NCBI RefSeq assembly: GCF_000621125.1
Contig: NZ_JHZC01000006.1
Location: 248,001 to 312,000, forward strand
Direction: 5' to 3'
DNA length: 64,000 nt
DNA from: Maribacter antarcticus DSM 21422
GTDB taxonomy: Bacteria; Bacteroidota; Bacteroidia; Flavobacteriales; Flavobacteriaceae
A program made the translations under genes and the position numbers. Position 1 is the stretch's first letter. Every line of letters begins with the position of its first letter. Shown piece after piece: positions 36,242-44,729 of this stretch. A model generated the notes under the pieces. It made no database searches. It was not told the origin of the DNA and worked only from the letters and a program-made list of their open reading frames with translations.

Positions 36242-37243
36242 TTATTTTATTTTAATGACTACTTTCCCCTTTGCGCGACCAGATTTTTGATAATGTAAAG
36301 CCTCTATTGATTTATCAAAAGGAAATGTTTTATCTATAATTGGCTTGATTAATTCCGACTCCGCCAGCTGTTTTATTTCTTCTAATTGAGTTCTATCTGG
36401 TTTCATTAGTATTAGTTTATAGTAGGCGGTCTTTTCTTTTGATTTTTTTGTTATTTCTCTTCTTTTAAGAGAGAGAATCAAACGAATAATAGCACTTAAG
36501 TTTAATTCTTTTGCGGTCTCTTTATCGACTTCACCTACAAGACTAACTACCTTTCCTCCCTGCTTTATTACATCAAATGCTTCAAGAGTATAATTCCCTC
36601 CGAGGGTATCATAAACTATATCTAGGTCTTTTACAATATCAAGGTAGCTTTCCGTTTTGTAATCAATTACTCTGTCTGCACCTAATTCTTTAACCCAATC
36701 AACATTTTTGGTGCTTGTGGTTGTATAAACCAAAGCTCCCTTGCTTTTTGCGTATTGAATAGCAAAAACGCCTATGCCACCAGAACCGGCATGAATTAAA
36801 ACTTTATCTCCAGATTTTAAAGTTGCCTTATCAAAGGACTGAATAGTTGTTAAACCTACCAAAGGAAGCGAAGATGCCTCATCGAAATCAAGATTTTTAG
36901 GTTTTAAACTTACTACGTCAGCATTAACAGCAATATATTCTGCAAAAGTACCTGGAGATTCTGAAGGCACTCTTGAATATACTTCATCGCCTACATTTAG
37001 ATGATTCACATGAGCACCTTTTTCAACAACAATTCCAGAAACGTCAAAGCCAATTGGAGCAGGAAAAATCAACTTACGGACTTTTTTCAATGCTCCTTCC
37101 ACGATTTTATAGTCTATGGGATTTACCCCTGCACTATGCACCTCTATAAGAACTTGATTATCGCTAATTATTGGTTTTTCAACTTCTGTAAATTTTAAAT
37201 TACTTTCAATTTTACCATATCCAGTTATTTGTAATTGTCTCAT
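36242..37243 (-). CDS. Zinc-independent MDR-family NADP oxidoreductase (quinone oxidoreductase-like)
   Basis: A 333-residue medium-chain dehydrogenase/reductase. SAGVNPIDYKIVEGALKK in the N-terminal GroES-like domain and HAGSGGIGVFAIQYAKSKGA (the nucleotide-binding AxxGxxG motif at about residues 150-165) identify it. Zinc-binding cysteines are absent. It probably reduces quinones or enones with NADPH in the cytosol. It is the only gene of its cassette; a decayed IS30 element sits between its start codon and site 23 and may have separated it from any upstream promoter. Confidence 0.88.
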   Translation of the reverse strand: MRQLQITGYGKIESNLKFTEVEKPIISDNQVLIEVHSAGVNPIDYKIVEGALKKVRKLIFPAPIGFDVSGIVVEKGAHVNHLNVGDEVYSRVPSESPGTFAEYIAVNADVVSLKPKNLDFDEASSLPLVGLTTIQSFDKATLKSGDKVLIHAGSGGIGVFAIQYAKSKGALVYTTTSTKNVDWVKELGADRVIDYKTESYLDIVKDLDIVYDTLGGNYTLEAFDVIKQGGKVVSLVGEVDKETAKELNLSAIIRLILSLKRREITKKSKEKTAYYKLILMKPDRTQLEEIKQLAESELIKPIIDKTFPFDKSIEALHYQKSGRAKGKVVIKIK

Positions 37244-37276
37244 TATATATCAAACTTAATCTTGGATTGAACGTTG

Positions 37277-38339
37277 TAACGCAACAAAACGTTTTTGTTG
37301 TAACTAAACTATAAATTTTAGTTCATTTTCCATCATTTCTTACGGAGTTTTATATCCTATAATTTTCCTTGGTCTATTGTTCAATTTTTCTTGAATAGTT
37401 TGTAGTTTTTTCAGGTCAATTTCATTGAAGTTAGTTCCCTTAGGAAGATATCTTCTTATGAATCCATTTGTATTTTCGTTGGTTCCTCTTTCCCAAGAAG
37501 AATAAGGGTGAGCAAAGTATATTTTGATTCTGTATTTTTAGTAATTATTTCGTGTCTTGCCATTTCAATTCCGTTGTCTTATGTTATTAATTTTTTATAA
37601 ATAGGATTCAATTTATTTACTAGTATACTAAACTGGTTTGCTATCTCCATCGCTTTTTTAGATTTTAATTTAATGATTAAAATGAATCTTGTTTGACGTT
37701 CGACAATTGTTCCAATCGTGCTTTTATGGTCTTTGACAAGGACTAAATCACCTTCCCAATGACCAACTTTATTTCTAAGTTCAATATGCTTGGGTTTGTT
37801 ATCAATACTGACTTGGTTTATAATTTCACTTCCGCTACCACGTTTTTTTTTATCAGGGCTACGTCTTGTTTTTTTCGTATCAGAAGTTTGATTAACTTTT
37901 TATTTAAACTTACTTGTGATCTTGTATAAATGTGTCTATAAATGGCTTGGTGTGAAATAGTTATTATTGGATTATTCGGATACAATTCTTTCAGCCTTCC
38001 CGAGATTTGTTTTGGAGTCTAATTAGATAAAAGACTTCTATAGACAAAAAATTTAAGCAGGGAATAGGTACTGATTTTATCAAGATTTCTTTTGTTTAAA
38101 AAATCTGCATAGCATTCCAATGTGCCAAATCGGCATCGTAAATATCTTCTTTATTTCGCACTCATTTATTCACTTCTCTAGTACTTGTAGAACGCGCTCT
38201 TTTTAGTGTTTTAGCAATGCATGTTCTTGACTTTTTTTCATTTAAAAAAGTCTCAATTTGTACTCTTTCTTTACGGGTAAGTCGTCTATGTTTTTTTACT
38301 TCCATTTTACAAATCTATAATTTTAGATTTGTTGCGTTA
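37277..38339 (-). mobile_element. IS30-family element, decayed (about 1.06 kb)
   Basis: Terminal inverted repeats TAACGCAACAAA (37277) and TTTGTTGCGTTA (ending 38339) bound the element. It lies inside the oxidoreductase cassette, between its gene and site 23. No target duplication is evident. The single gene it contains is degenerate. Confidence 0.75.
37310..38306 (-). pseudogene. IS30-family transposase remnant
   Basis: The minus strand starts MEVKKHRRLTRKERVQIETF (ATG about 38306), the usual IS30 helix-turn-helix opening. It ends QEKLNNRPRKIIGYKTP, stop, EMMENELKF, the usual IS30 C-terminus. Between them there are several stops and shifts (for example after TSTREVNK). It is not functional. 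Confidence 0.8.
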
Positions 38340-38374
38340 AGTTATTGAATTCAGGAATTATCTTGTTTATTATC

Positions 38375-38567
38375 GCCAACGGTTTGTGTATGAAACGTAG
38401 CGTGTAAAAAGACGCTGACTTTTCGGATTAACACAGAGCCGAATTTTTATATTTTTTTTTAACGTAGCAATCTTAAAAGCTAAATTTAAAAATTTGAAAG
38501 TCCTCGTAAATGAGCAAAAACTTCTCGAAAAGCATTTATTAGCTATGTTTTATGCACTTTGTTGTGC
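38375..38567. repeat. attC-like cassette boundary, site 23 (type C)
   Basis: Opens CGCCAACGG with GTGTATGAAACGTAGCGTG, closes TATGCACTTTGTTGTGC. GTTGTGCTTT is complementary to AAAGCACAAC at site 24, ten of ten. Confidence 0.82.
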
Positions 38568-38572
38568 TTTCG

Positions 38573-39331
38573 TTATTTATTTATTTCAGATGTTAAAAGT
38601 TCAATTATTTCTTTATTTAATTTAAGACACCTTTCTTGTCTTTCGAGTAAAACAACACTATTAGCGACTTGGTTTTCAATTAAATTTTCGAATTCAACGG
38701 ATTTGAGCATATTCTCATTATCATTTTCAAAACCAGATTTTGGAAATCCAGTACCTACTATTAATTCATCTGTCGCCATTTCATCCGCTTGCAACCAATT
38801 TCCATTTACGTTGATATATCTGATAAGGTCTTTACAAAATTCAAGCGCAAACTGTTCTCTGTCGTTTAGTGTTTCCAAAGTAGGTAACCAAGAAGAAAGT
38901 TTATTTCGTAGCAAATCATTACTGATGATACCGAGGTTTCCAGAATTCACGAGTTCCAAAAGAAATCCATTTTGGGGAAAGTATTGAGGAATCCACACTA
39001 TTCTTTCAATCAAACCATTAATTTCAAAGTCATCTGAAAATTTGTTTCCTGTATGATTTATAGTTTCTAAACTGGCATTTGTGTTCTCCTTAAGTATATT
39101 GATGTTTTTTTCCATTTCGGAAAGATTGAATTCAAAATCCAATTTGAGATTATTAATAATTTTTAGCTCTTGTTTTTTTTGTTTTAGGCCATCACTATAA
39201 TTATTCAATTGTAGTGCAATCAATATTCCTATGACGACCAATATTATTTCGCCAACGGCATAAAGTAGATATTTACTGAATTTGTTTTCAGTCAGCATTT
39301 TTTGTCGAATTTTTCTTAAGAATTTTATCAT
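38573..39331 (-). CDS. DUF6090-family membrane-anchored protein (copy 3)
   Basis: A 252-residue protein with the family start MIKFLRKIRQKMLTENKFSK and the membrane segment VGEIILVVIGILIALQLNN. The rest is a helical domain rich in charged residues; LVNSGNLGIISND resembles the GGMELISND block of copy 1. Function unknown. The cassette has perfectly complementary ends (GTTGTGCTTT, AAAGCACAAC). Confidence 0.82.
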   Translation of the reverse strand: MIKFLRKIRQKMLTENKFSKYLLYAVGEIILVVIGILIALQLNNYSDGLKQKKQELKIINNLKLDFEFNLSEMEKNINILKENTNASLETINHTGNKFSDDFEINGLIERIVWIPQYFPQNGFLLELVNSGNLGIISNDLLRNKLSSWLPTLETLNDREQFALEFCKDLIRYINVNGNWLQADEMATDELIVGTGFPKSGFENDNENMLKSVEFENLIENQVANSVVLLERQERCLKLNKEIIELLTSEINK

Positions 39332-39355
39332 TGGTTAGTGGTTTCTGATAATAAA

Positions 39356-39487
39356 GCACAACGCCTGAGCTAAAATTAGTTGCGTTGTAAAATTCGATAG
39401 GATTCCCCATCGCGCACCTAAAATAGTAAAATCGCCTAGATTTTCGATCGGAAAATCCTGAGTAATTGATTTTAGGTTTTGTTAGAA
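39356..39487. repeat. attC-like cassette boundary, site 24 (type A variant)
   Basis: Opens GCACAACGCC, has GCTAAAATTAGTTGCG facing GTAATTGATTTTAGG and ends TTTTGTTAGAAAAAG. Confidence 0.68.
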
Positions 39488-39843
39488 AAAGTAGTAATAG
39501 GTTTGAGTAAGCAAAGGCTCTTTACTCAAAAAATATAAGGATTCGCGTTCTATTCCGCAACGATTTTTAAGATTGACGTCTTCTAAAACCGGATTGAGTA
39601 AAGCCTTTTTGTGCAACGATTGAGTAGGAGTGGAGTCCATTTAAGCAAACTTGCTAAAAAATCATTCAGTGCAACGATTTAGCAGGAGCAAGGTCCATCT
39701 GCACAAAGTTACTCAGCAATTCGTTTTAACCTCAAAAAAATGAGGACTTACGTCCTTAAGTTGACTAAATATTGGAGTTAGAAAGTTCGATTTGGAGATT
39801 TAATTTAGCGTATAAAATTTATATTTTAAGCTATTTTTGCTAA
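39481..39843. repeat. ORF-less cassette NC2, copy a (about 360 bp)
   Basis: Bounded by GTTAGAAAAAGTAG and TATTTTTGCTAAT. It shares its opening GTTAG(C/A)AAAAGTAG and GTTTGAGTAA with the block at 47164. Internal short repeats such as TGCAACGATT(G/T)AG(T/C)AGGAG occur twice (39612 and 39671). No reading frame over about 30 codons stands out. Function unknown. Confidence 0.5.
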
Positions 39844-40035
39844 TGACAAGGCTACGATTAGTATCCTTTTTCAGACTAATATGTTTTTTAGGACATTGAT
39901 TATAGGACCTGTTGTAAGTTGTTTTTATTTTAACTTAATCACGATTTAAAGCCAAATTTTAAATTTGGCGGTGTTGCTAAAAGTGATGACCTTTCTATAA
40001 CCGAGAAGCCCTATTTGCTATATACCATGTTGTAG
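39837..40035. repeat. attC-like cassette boundary, site 25 (degenerate, possibly composite)
   Basis: Begins TTGCTAATGAC with GGCTACGATTAGTATCC and ends CCATGTTGTAGCCAG. A second end-like sequence (GATTATAGGACCTGTTGTAAG) lies inside at about 39898-39918, so two sites may be fused. GTTGTAGCCA matches TGGCTACAAC at site 26, ten of ten. Confidence 0.55.
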
Positions 40036-40045
40036 CCAGTGCTGA

Positions 40046-40492
40046 CTATTTGCGGAGTATTTTGAACCAATTTTTTTTATTCCTTTGGTAGTTTAGGTGA
40101 GCAATTTCATTTTGTAGTTCATGATAAAATCCCTTACTCTCTGGATGGAGCATCTGCCAAATTTTATCCCAACCAAGAAAACCGCCTACGTTGCGATCAT
40201 CTATAAATATATCTGCGTTTATTTTCCTGCTATAATTCCCTTCTTCAGTTTCAGCAGGATAGTTTTTGTTAACCGCGAAAAATTCAACTCCGTTAGCAGA
40301 ACAGAATTTTACTGCATCTTCCAAACGCTTACCTTCACGGTAAGTCCACAAAATTAAACGGTGACCTTTCTTCTGTAGTTCTTTCATTGTGGCGAAAGCA
40401 AAGAGCATTTCCCTACCGATTTTGGGGTAGATGTGCTCTACAATTGTGCCGTCAAAGTCGATTGCTATAATTTTACCTGTTTTTTGAATCAA
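40046..40492 (-). CDS. HAD-superfamily hydrolase (BT0820-like)
   Basis: A 148-residue HAD-type protein. IAIDFDGTIVEH gives the catalytic DxDGT variant (residues 9-20), LILWTYREGKRLEDAVKF the motif II threonine region, and INADIFIDDRNVGG the acidic motif. It lacks a cap domain, as small phosphatase-like HADs of this group do. The start codon appears to be TTG, overlapping the stop of the upstream gene (TTGA). It ends the Ni-superoxide-dismutase operon; its role there is unclear. Confidence 0.8.
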   Translation of the reverse strand: MIQKTGKIIAIDFDGTIVEHIYPKIGREMLFAFATMKELQKKGHRLILWTYREGKRLEDAVKFCSANGVEFFAVNKNYPAETEEGNYSRKINADIFIDDRNVGGFLGWDKIWQMLHPESKGFYHELQNEIAHLNYQRNKKNWFKILRK

Positions 40493-40941
40493 ATGGTGGA
40501 AGTAGATTTAACATGTTCTTGAATATTGGCAAATACCGTTTGCTGATCCTGAGGTTCTATCGCATTTTTGTCTGCAAAATGCTTGTATGTTAAGAGGGCT
40601 ATTTTTAGTTCGTTTTGAATAACAGAATCATCTGCGTGACCTTTAGATAACGATATAAAATAATAGATGACCCTTTTAAGCATCTTTTCACCTTTTTCTA
40701 TTTCACCCATTTCTTCATAAGTAAAAGCAATATTTTTACATGATATGGAAAATACTTGCATAAATGGTATGCCTTTCTCTATGGCATCAAGTTGATGATT
40801 ATTCAAGACCTCAGCTCGACATAAAGCTTCTTCATAGCCCATAAGAGCTTCTTTAAGCTTCCGTTCATTGAAAAGTTGATTGGCTGAATTTGTTTTTTCT
40901 TTCCAAACAGATTCTATATGCTGCACACACGGCTCACTCAT
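40489..40941 (-). CDS. TPR-like helical protein of the Ni-SOD operon
   Basis: A 150-residue, wholly helical protein. ANQLFNERKLKEALMGYEEAL at about residues 19-39 is a TPR-type helix pair, and NIAFTYEEMGEIEKGEKMLK a second. Four scattered cysteines are present. It overlaps sodX by 8 bases upstream and the HAD gene downstream, indicating coupled expression. I suggest a chaperone or scaffold role in Ni-SOD maturation, but this rests only on context. Confidence 0.75.
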   Translation of the reverse strand: MSEPCVQHIESVWKEKTNSANQLFNERKLKEALMGYEEALCRAEVLNNHQLDAIEKGIPFMQVFSISCKNIAFTYEEMGEIEKGEKMLKRVIYYFISLSKGHADDSVIQNELKIALLTYKHFADKNAIEPQDQQTVFANIQEHVKSTSTI

Positions 40942-41233
40942 GATAATTTTTTTTTGATTGAATTTTCATAATAACTTTTCCTTCGATCATGTTGAGGTTT
41001 ACTAAACCGATAGATTGGCTGGTTGTACTTTTGGGATAACTGCCTTGAACGTAGTATCCATTTTCGTTCTTCTGGCATATTTCCTTTATCAAAGAGCCGT
41101 AAGCGGGATGTTTAAAAATGATGACATCTCCCTTCCGAAGTTTGACCAGCTTTGGAGTCACAGATACAACATAGTCGCCTTCCAAGTAAGAAGGTGACAT
41201 GCTATATCCTTTTATTTTTGACAGTTTCAGCAT
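40934..41233 (-). CDS. sodX: Nickel-type superoxide dismutase maturation protease
   Basis: The start is placed at 41233, where the ATG overlaps the sodN stop (TAATG), giving 99 residues. It is a small S24/S26-type signal-peptidase-like enzyme: GYSMSPSYLEGDYV carries the serine nucleophile and KLRKGDVIIFKHP the region before the catalytic lysine. In Ni-SOD systems this protease removes the N-terminal extension of SodN to expose the His that binds nickel. Gene order sodN-sodX is the usual one. Confidence 0.88.
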   Translation of the reverse strand: MLKLSKIKGYSMSPSYLEGDYVVSVTPKLVKLRKGDVIIFKHPAYGSLIKEICQKNENGYYVQGSYPKSTTSQSIGLVNLNMIEGKVIMKIQSKKNYHE

Positions 41234-41727
41234 TAAAGTTGGGGATAGACTACCTCTAATGAAGGAGGGTAAGGACAAACGGCTTTTTTGGTAGATACAC
41301 CTTTGATTTCCCAGAATATTTCGGCAAACCTGTTTACTTTTTCTAGTAATTGTAACGCTGCATCCTTGTTCACTTCCTGTCTTGTCTTAGAACCAAGAAG
41401 CATAATGCTGTGAGTTAGCTCATGCAACTCAGGGTACTTTTCAAATTGTGGTGCTTTGAAAAAATCACCCCAGATGATGCGTATTTCATGCTTGACAATG
41501 GCCGCGTGACGCTCTTTTTCGGCAATGTATCTATTTACTTCATTGTGCCAATCTACAGAATGCTTTACTTCTTTATGATCGTTGATTAAATCCGTCATAC
41601 GAACCACAGTTAAACATGCTACAAGTACTTGCCCAGGATCATAGATTCCACAAGGTATATCACAGTGTGCCTGTACTTCTTTTATAGGTATGATTCTTTG
41701 TAAAATATTAATTGTTTTATTAAGCAT
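41233..41727 (-). CDS. sodN: Nickel superoxide dismutase
   Basis: A 164-residue precursor. After about 20 residues comes the nickel hook HCDIPCGIYDP: once the pro-sequence is removed at A/H, His1, Cys2 and Cys6 bind nickel. The remainder is the four-helix bundle, with VRMTDLIND and the terminal KAVCPYPPS tail. It converts superoxide to oxygen and peroxide. Its start lies within the 3' end of the preceding small gene (8-base overlap), and sodX follows directly. Confidence 0.93.
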   Translation of the reverse strand: MLNKTINILQRIIPIKEVQAHCDIPCGIYDPGQVLVACLTVVRMTDLINDHKEVKHSVDWHNEVNRYIAEKERHAAIVKHEIRIIWGDFFKAPQFEKYPELHELTHSIMLLGSKTRQEVNKDAALQLLEKVNRFAEIFWEIKGVSTKKAVCPYPPSLEVVYPQL

Positions 41728-41923
41728 GGTTTCTGTTCTTTTTGAGTTGTTTTTTGATTAGAAATAACGCAGCAACAGTAAGTACTGTGGCCAAGACAGT
41801 AATAATTTCAATACTCAAAGAGTCAGTCACGTGAATATGAGGTGTGGATTGATGGCTAGGGTGAGCCATAACAGAACTTACCCCAATTAGAGATAAGCAT
41901 AATGTACTGTTGATTTTTTTCAT
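41720..41923 (-). CDS. Small His-rich membrane protein of the Ni-SOD operon
   Basis: A 67-residue protein with a signal peptide (LCLSLIGVSSVMAH), a short segment with four histidines (HPSHQSTPHIH) and one membrane helix near residues 39-57, ending in a basic tail. The histidines suggest metal binding, perhaps nickel supply to SodN. It overlaps sodN by 8 bases. No family name can be given. Confidence 0.72.
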   Translation of the reverse strand: MKKINSTLCLSLIGVSSVMAHPSHQSTPHIHVTDSLSIEIITVLATVLTVAALFLIKKQLKKNRNHA

Positions 41924-41976
41924 AATTATTTGTTTTTAGATTTCAAATTGTTAATTGCTTTTTAGATGTTACTTAT

Positions 41977-42090
41977 TTAGTAAGGTTCCTTCGAAGCTTT
42001 ACTCATATCTTTTTGCATCAAGTTCTCATTCTTTATTCTCTTTTCGAATTCTCTTTTATGGATTTCGAGATACCTTATTGAATAATCCAT
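41977..42090 (-). CDS. 37-residue peptide, first gene of the Ni-SOD operon
   Basis: ATG at 42090 opens MDYSIRYLEIHKREFEKRIK, continuing to KEPY and a stop: 37 residues, strongly charged and probably one amphipathic helix. The start is about 20 bases after a -7 box on the minus strand (42110-42117), so it is the first frame on the transcript. It may be a real small protein or a leader peptide. I know no homologue. Confidence 0.5.
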   Translation of the reverse strand: MDYSIRYLEIHKREFEKRIKNENLMQKDMSKASKEPY

Positions 42091-42109
42091 TAAATAATAA
42101 TGTTTACTG

Positions 42110-42117
42110 CAAATATA
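42110..42117 (-). promoter_or_regulatory. Promoter -7 box of the Ni-SOD operon
   Basis: TATATTTG on the minus strand fits the Bacteroidota -7 consensus TAnnTTTG. It stands just downstream of the tandem operators, so the cassette carries its own regulated promoter. Confidence 0.6.
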
Positions 42118-42123
42118 GATAAA

Positions 42124-42161
42124 TTTAGTCTAATCTAAATTATTATTTAGTTTAGTCTAAA
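42124..42161. promoter_or_regulatory. Tandem operators upstream of the Ni-SOD promoter
   Basis: TTTAGTCTAATCTAAA (42124-42139) and TTTAGTTTAGTCTAAA (42146-42161) are two imperfect palindromes with centres 22 bases apart, two helical turns. The TTTAG...CTAAA form resembles DtxR/MntR-type metalloregulator boxes. They cover the -33 region of the promoter, so binding would repress. Which metal is sensed is unknown. Confidence 0.6.
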
Positions 42162-42252
42162 TTATTAATTAGCTAAGTATAAAAAATATAATTAGATGTG
42201 TATTATTTCCTGTATAGAAAAAGGAAGTGGTTGAATTTAATACATAAATCTA

Positions 42253-42402
42253 TTATTTGATGAGTTGTAAAACCCTACTGGAACCTTGAATTATCAGAAT
42301 GAAAACGATTGTACCGATAATCAAATCGGGTCTGTATTTATTGAGGTAATCGCGCAAAATTCCTGCTACAATGACTTGTAAATTGATATAGACTACCTAA
42401 AA
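42253..42402 (-). pseudogene. C-terminal fragment of a membrane transporter (cation-diffusion-facilitator-like)
   Basis: The minus strand reads INLQVIVAGILRDYLNKYRP followed by DLIIGTIVFILIIQGSSRVL and a stop, similar to the fifth and sixth membrane segments of CDF-type cation transporters. There is no start codon; TAG precedes it. It lies at the 5' edge of the Ni-SOD cassette and may be a former metal-export gene of the same cassette. Confidence 0.45.
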
Positions 42403-42432
42403 AAGTAAAAATTGAATGGATTTAATCTCGCA

Positions 42433-42559
42433 TTGGCTACAACGTTTGGTATATGGTTTGTTGCGTGGTTAAGCACCTAATGTAGCAAATGAAAACCGAA
42501 TAGAAAATCCGCGTGGATTTTCGTAAGTAGGCTAGAGCCAAGCAATTAATTATATACGT
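42433..42559. repeat. attC-like cassette boundary, site 26 (type A), left part, split by IS110 copy 5
   Basis: Opens TTGGCTACAACG, has the hairpin AAATCCGCGTGGATTTT and runs to TTAATTATATACGT. The remaining TGTTGGCTGTT is at 43847-43857. GTTGGCTGT is complementary to ACAGCCAAC at site 27, nine of nine. Confidence 0.8.
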
Positions 42560-43846
42560 CTTAAGTTTGATTCCCTAACTTTTAGGATATACATCAGAAA
42601 GAACAAAAGAGAGCATTAATGTTACTGTACACGGTGAAACACTAGACTTCGACAACATGGATAATCCCCTCTCTTTTACTACTTAAACCACGTTCAGTTC
42701 TGTGAGACCTAAATCTCGTTTTCAAGTTGTTGAGAGCAGAAGTAGCTGGTTCTTTCATAAATCAATACGTATGAATAGATATAACGAAACTTTCGAAGTC
42801 GACATCAGTAAAGATGTCTTTGATGTACATGGTAGTACCGTAGGACACGACCAGTATAAAAATGATGAATCCGGGTTTCGGAAGTTGCTTAAAGCGTTAC
42901 CGGATACTTCATCGGTGGTTATGGAAGCAACGGGCTATTACCATTATCGTCTTGCACAGTTTCTTTACAAAAATGGGATTACGGTATCGGTTGTGAATCC
43001 CTTATCCGTAAAGCGTTTTATACAGATGAAATTGGCCAAGGTGAAAACGGATAAGAGCGATACCAGGGCCATATATGAATATGCTGTACTAAATAAAGTT
43101 CCCCTTTACACAGCGCTTACCGATGTTCAGCGTGAATGTTTACAGCTATTAAGATTGTTGGATAGTTACTTAAAGAAACGAACGGCAACCAAGAACAAGA
43201 GGCATGGCGAGGAAGTGCTAGGGTTACCATCGAAATTTGTGTATCGCTCTTTAAAACGTAATCGAAAGCAGCTGGATAAAGGGCATTGAAGAGAAGCTCC
43301 TATATTTAGTAAAAAAGGACCAACAACAGCAGCTGACCTTGCTTACCAGCATCCTTGGTATCGGAATCAGAACGGCTCTTTTTTTGATTGTTTGCACTGA
43401 TGGTTTAAAGAAGTTCGAAACGGCATCTCAACTATGCAGTTATGTTGGTATTATCCCAACGATACGGGAATCTGGCAGTCGTGTTCGAGGCCGTAGTAGA
43501 ATTAGCAAGATTGGTAATAGAAAGCTGAGGAATCTATTGTTCTTATGTTCGTTCAATGCCTGTAAACATAATAAGGCTTGCAAAGAGGTATACGAGCGAA
43601 TCGTGAACAAGGGCAAGAGTAAAAAGCTGGCCTTGATTGCCGTTTCGAACAAGTTGCTCAAACAAAGCTTTGCTATAGCCAAATCGGGTAGGCCTTACGA
43701 TGAAACTTACGTTTCTGTATTGCGAGTAAAGTAGTTGAAAATCATCTATAATAAAGCTCAAAAGAATCATTAAAGAGAAGCTGTGGGCCTAAAATAACAG
43801 TGTCTTGAATTAATGAAGAAAAGAGTTGTTTTTTACCTCAGTTCTT
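42560..43846 (+). mobile_element. IS110-family element, copy 5 (1287 bp, inactive)
   Basis: Same ends, orientation and insertion point as the other four copies. The guide-like loop reads TGTACACGG (42626) and differs at two positions from the flank (TATATACG). It carries the same 8-base deletion as copy 4. Confidence 0.88.
42771..43734 (+). pseudogene. IS110-family transposase, copy 5 (frameshifted)
   Basis: From the ATG at 42771 the DEDD domain is complete (VDISKDVFDV, MEATGYYHY, KTDKSDTRAIYEYA). An 8-base deletion after LDK then ends the frame at 43289. The C-terminal domain (LTSILGIGIRTALFL to the normal end) continues in another frame to 43734. Identical placement of the deletion in copy 4 shows common descent. 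Confidence 0.88.
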
Positions 43847-43939
43847 TGTTGGCTGTTCGTTATATTTTCCGAGGGATTATGATGGATTAAAGCAAAAAAA
43901 GTGGGAATTTTATAACTCCCACTTTCATTAAAATAAACT

Positions 43940-44676
43940 TTATTTTTTATGGTGTTTTTTTAATTCCGTTACGACTTCTTTAGTAGTGAAAAGGTAGCTA
44001 GCAATCATTCTGAAATTAACCAGCGCTGCTTCATAACCGTTTAGTCCTGGCAAAATTGCTGCTGCGGTTGCATCTTTTACAACAGAAACATCAAAACCAG
44101 ATTCTACTAAATCTCTCATATGTGATTCTGTGCAAAGATTAGCCGACATTTCAGCTAAAACTACTTTGCTAAATCCGTGTTTACGTAATTGCAAGGCTAA
44201 ATCGTTAGACTCTGGACCATACACTTTATGAGGGCTTGTAACAATTAGATTATCTCCATCAATGTATTTCTTATATTTATTTAACCAATCTGCACCAGAC
44301 CCTTCGAAACCTTCTGTTGCTAAAGGACCTTTTCTATCAAACATTCCAATCTTTTGCCTTAATACTTCTAAAGCAGCTTCAATTTGCCAAGCATGGTCGT
44401 GTTTATACTAATAATGTGGTTATACAAATACGGTAATACCTTTTTCTTTAGCTACTTTAAATGGGCTTCAATATTATCTACTGTATTGTTGTCTGTTACA
44501 CTTTGCCCAACAACTCCCCAAGTTGCTCCATCTGGACTTAAAAAATTATTTTGAGGGTCGGTGATTACAATTACAGTATTTTCATCTACAATAAATCCTA
44601 AATCTGGTAATTGGGCAAACATACTTGCTACTAATACAACTACTACTACTACTAATGTTACTGATGTTTTTTCGTT
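43940..44676 (-). pseudogene. Isochorismatase-family cysteine hydrolase, disrupted
   Basis: The N-terminal part reads a signal-like run of valines, then VIVITDPQNNFLSPDGATWG with the catalytic Asp of the family. A frameshift follows at EAHLK (about 44460) and two stop codons in VFV*PHY*YKHDH. The rest is open to the end (43940-44344) and includes EMSANLCTESHMRDLVESGF with the catalytic Cys. No intact start is visible. It shares its cassette with the CMD and AraC genes. Confidence 0.75.
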
Positions 44677-44729
44677 TTATTATAATTTTAAATATTTAGT
44701 TGTGATGTATTTAAATACACCATCATTTT

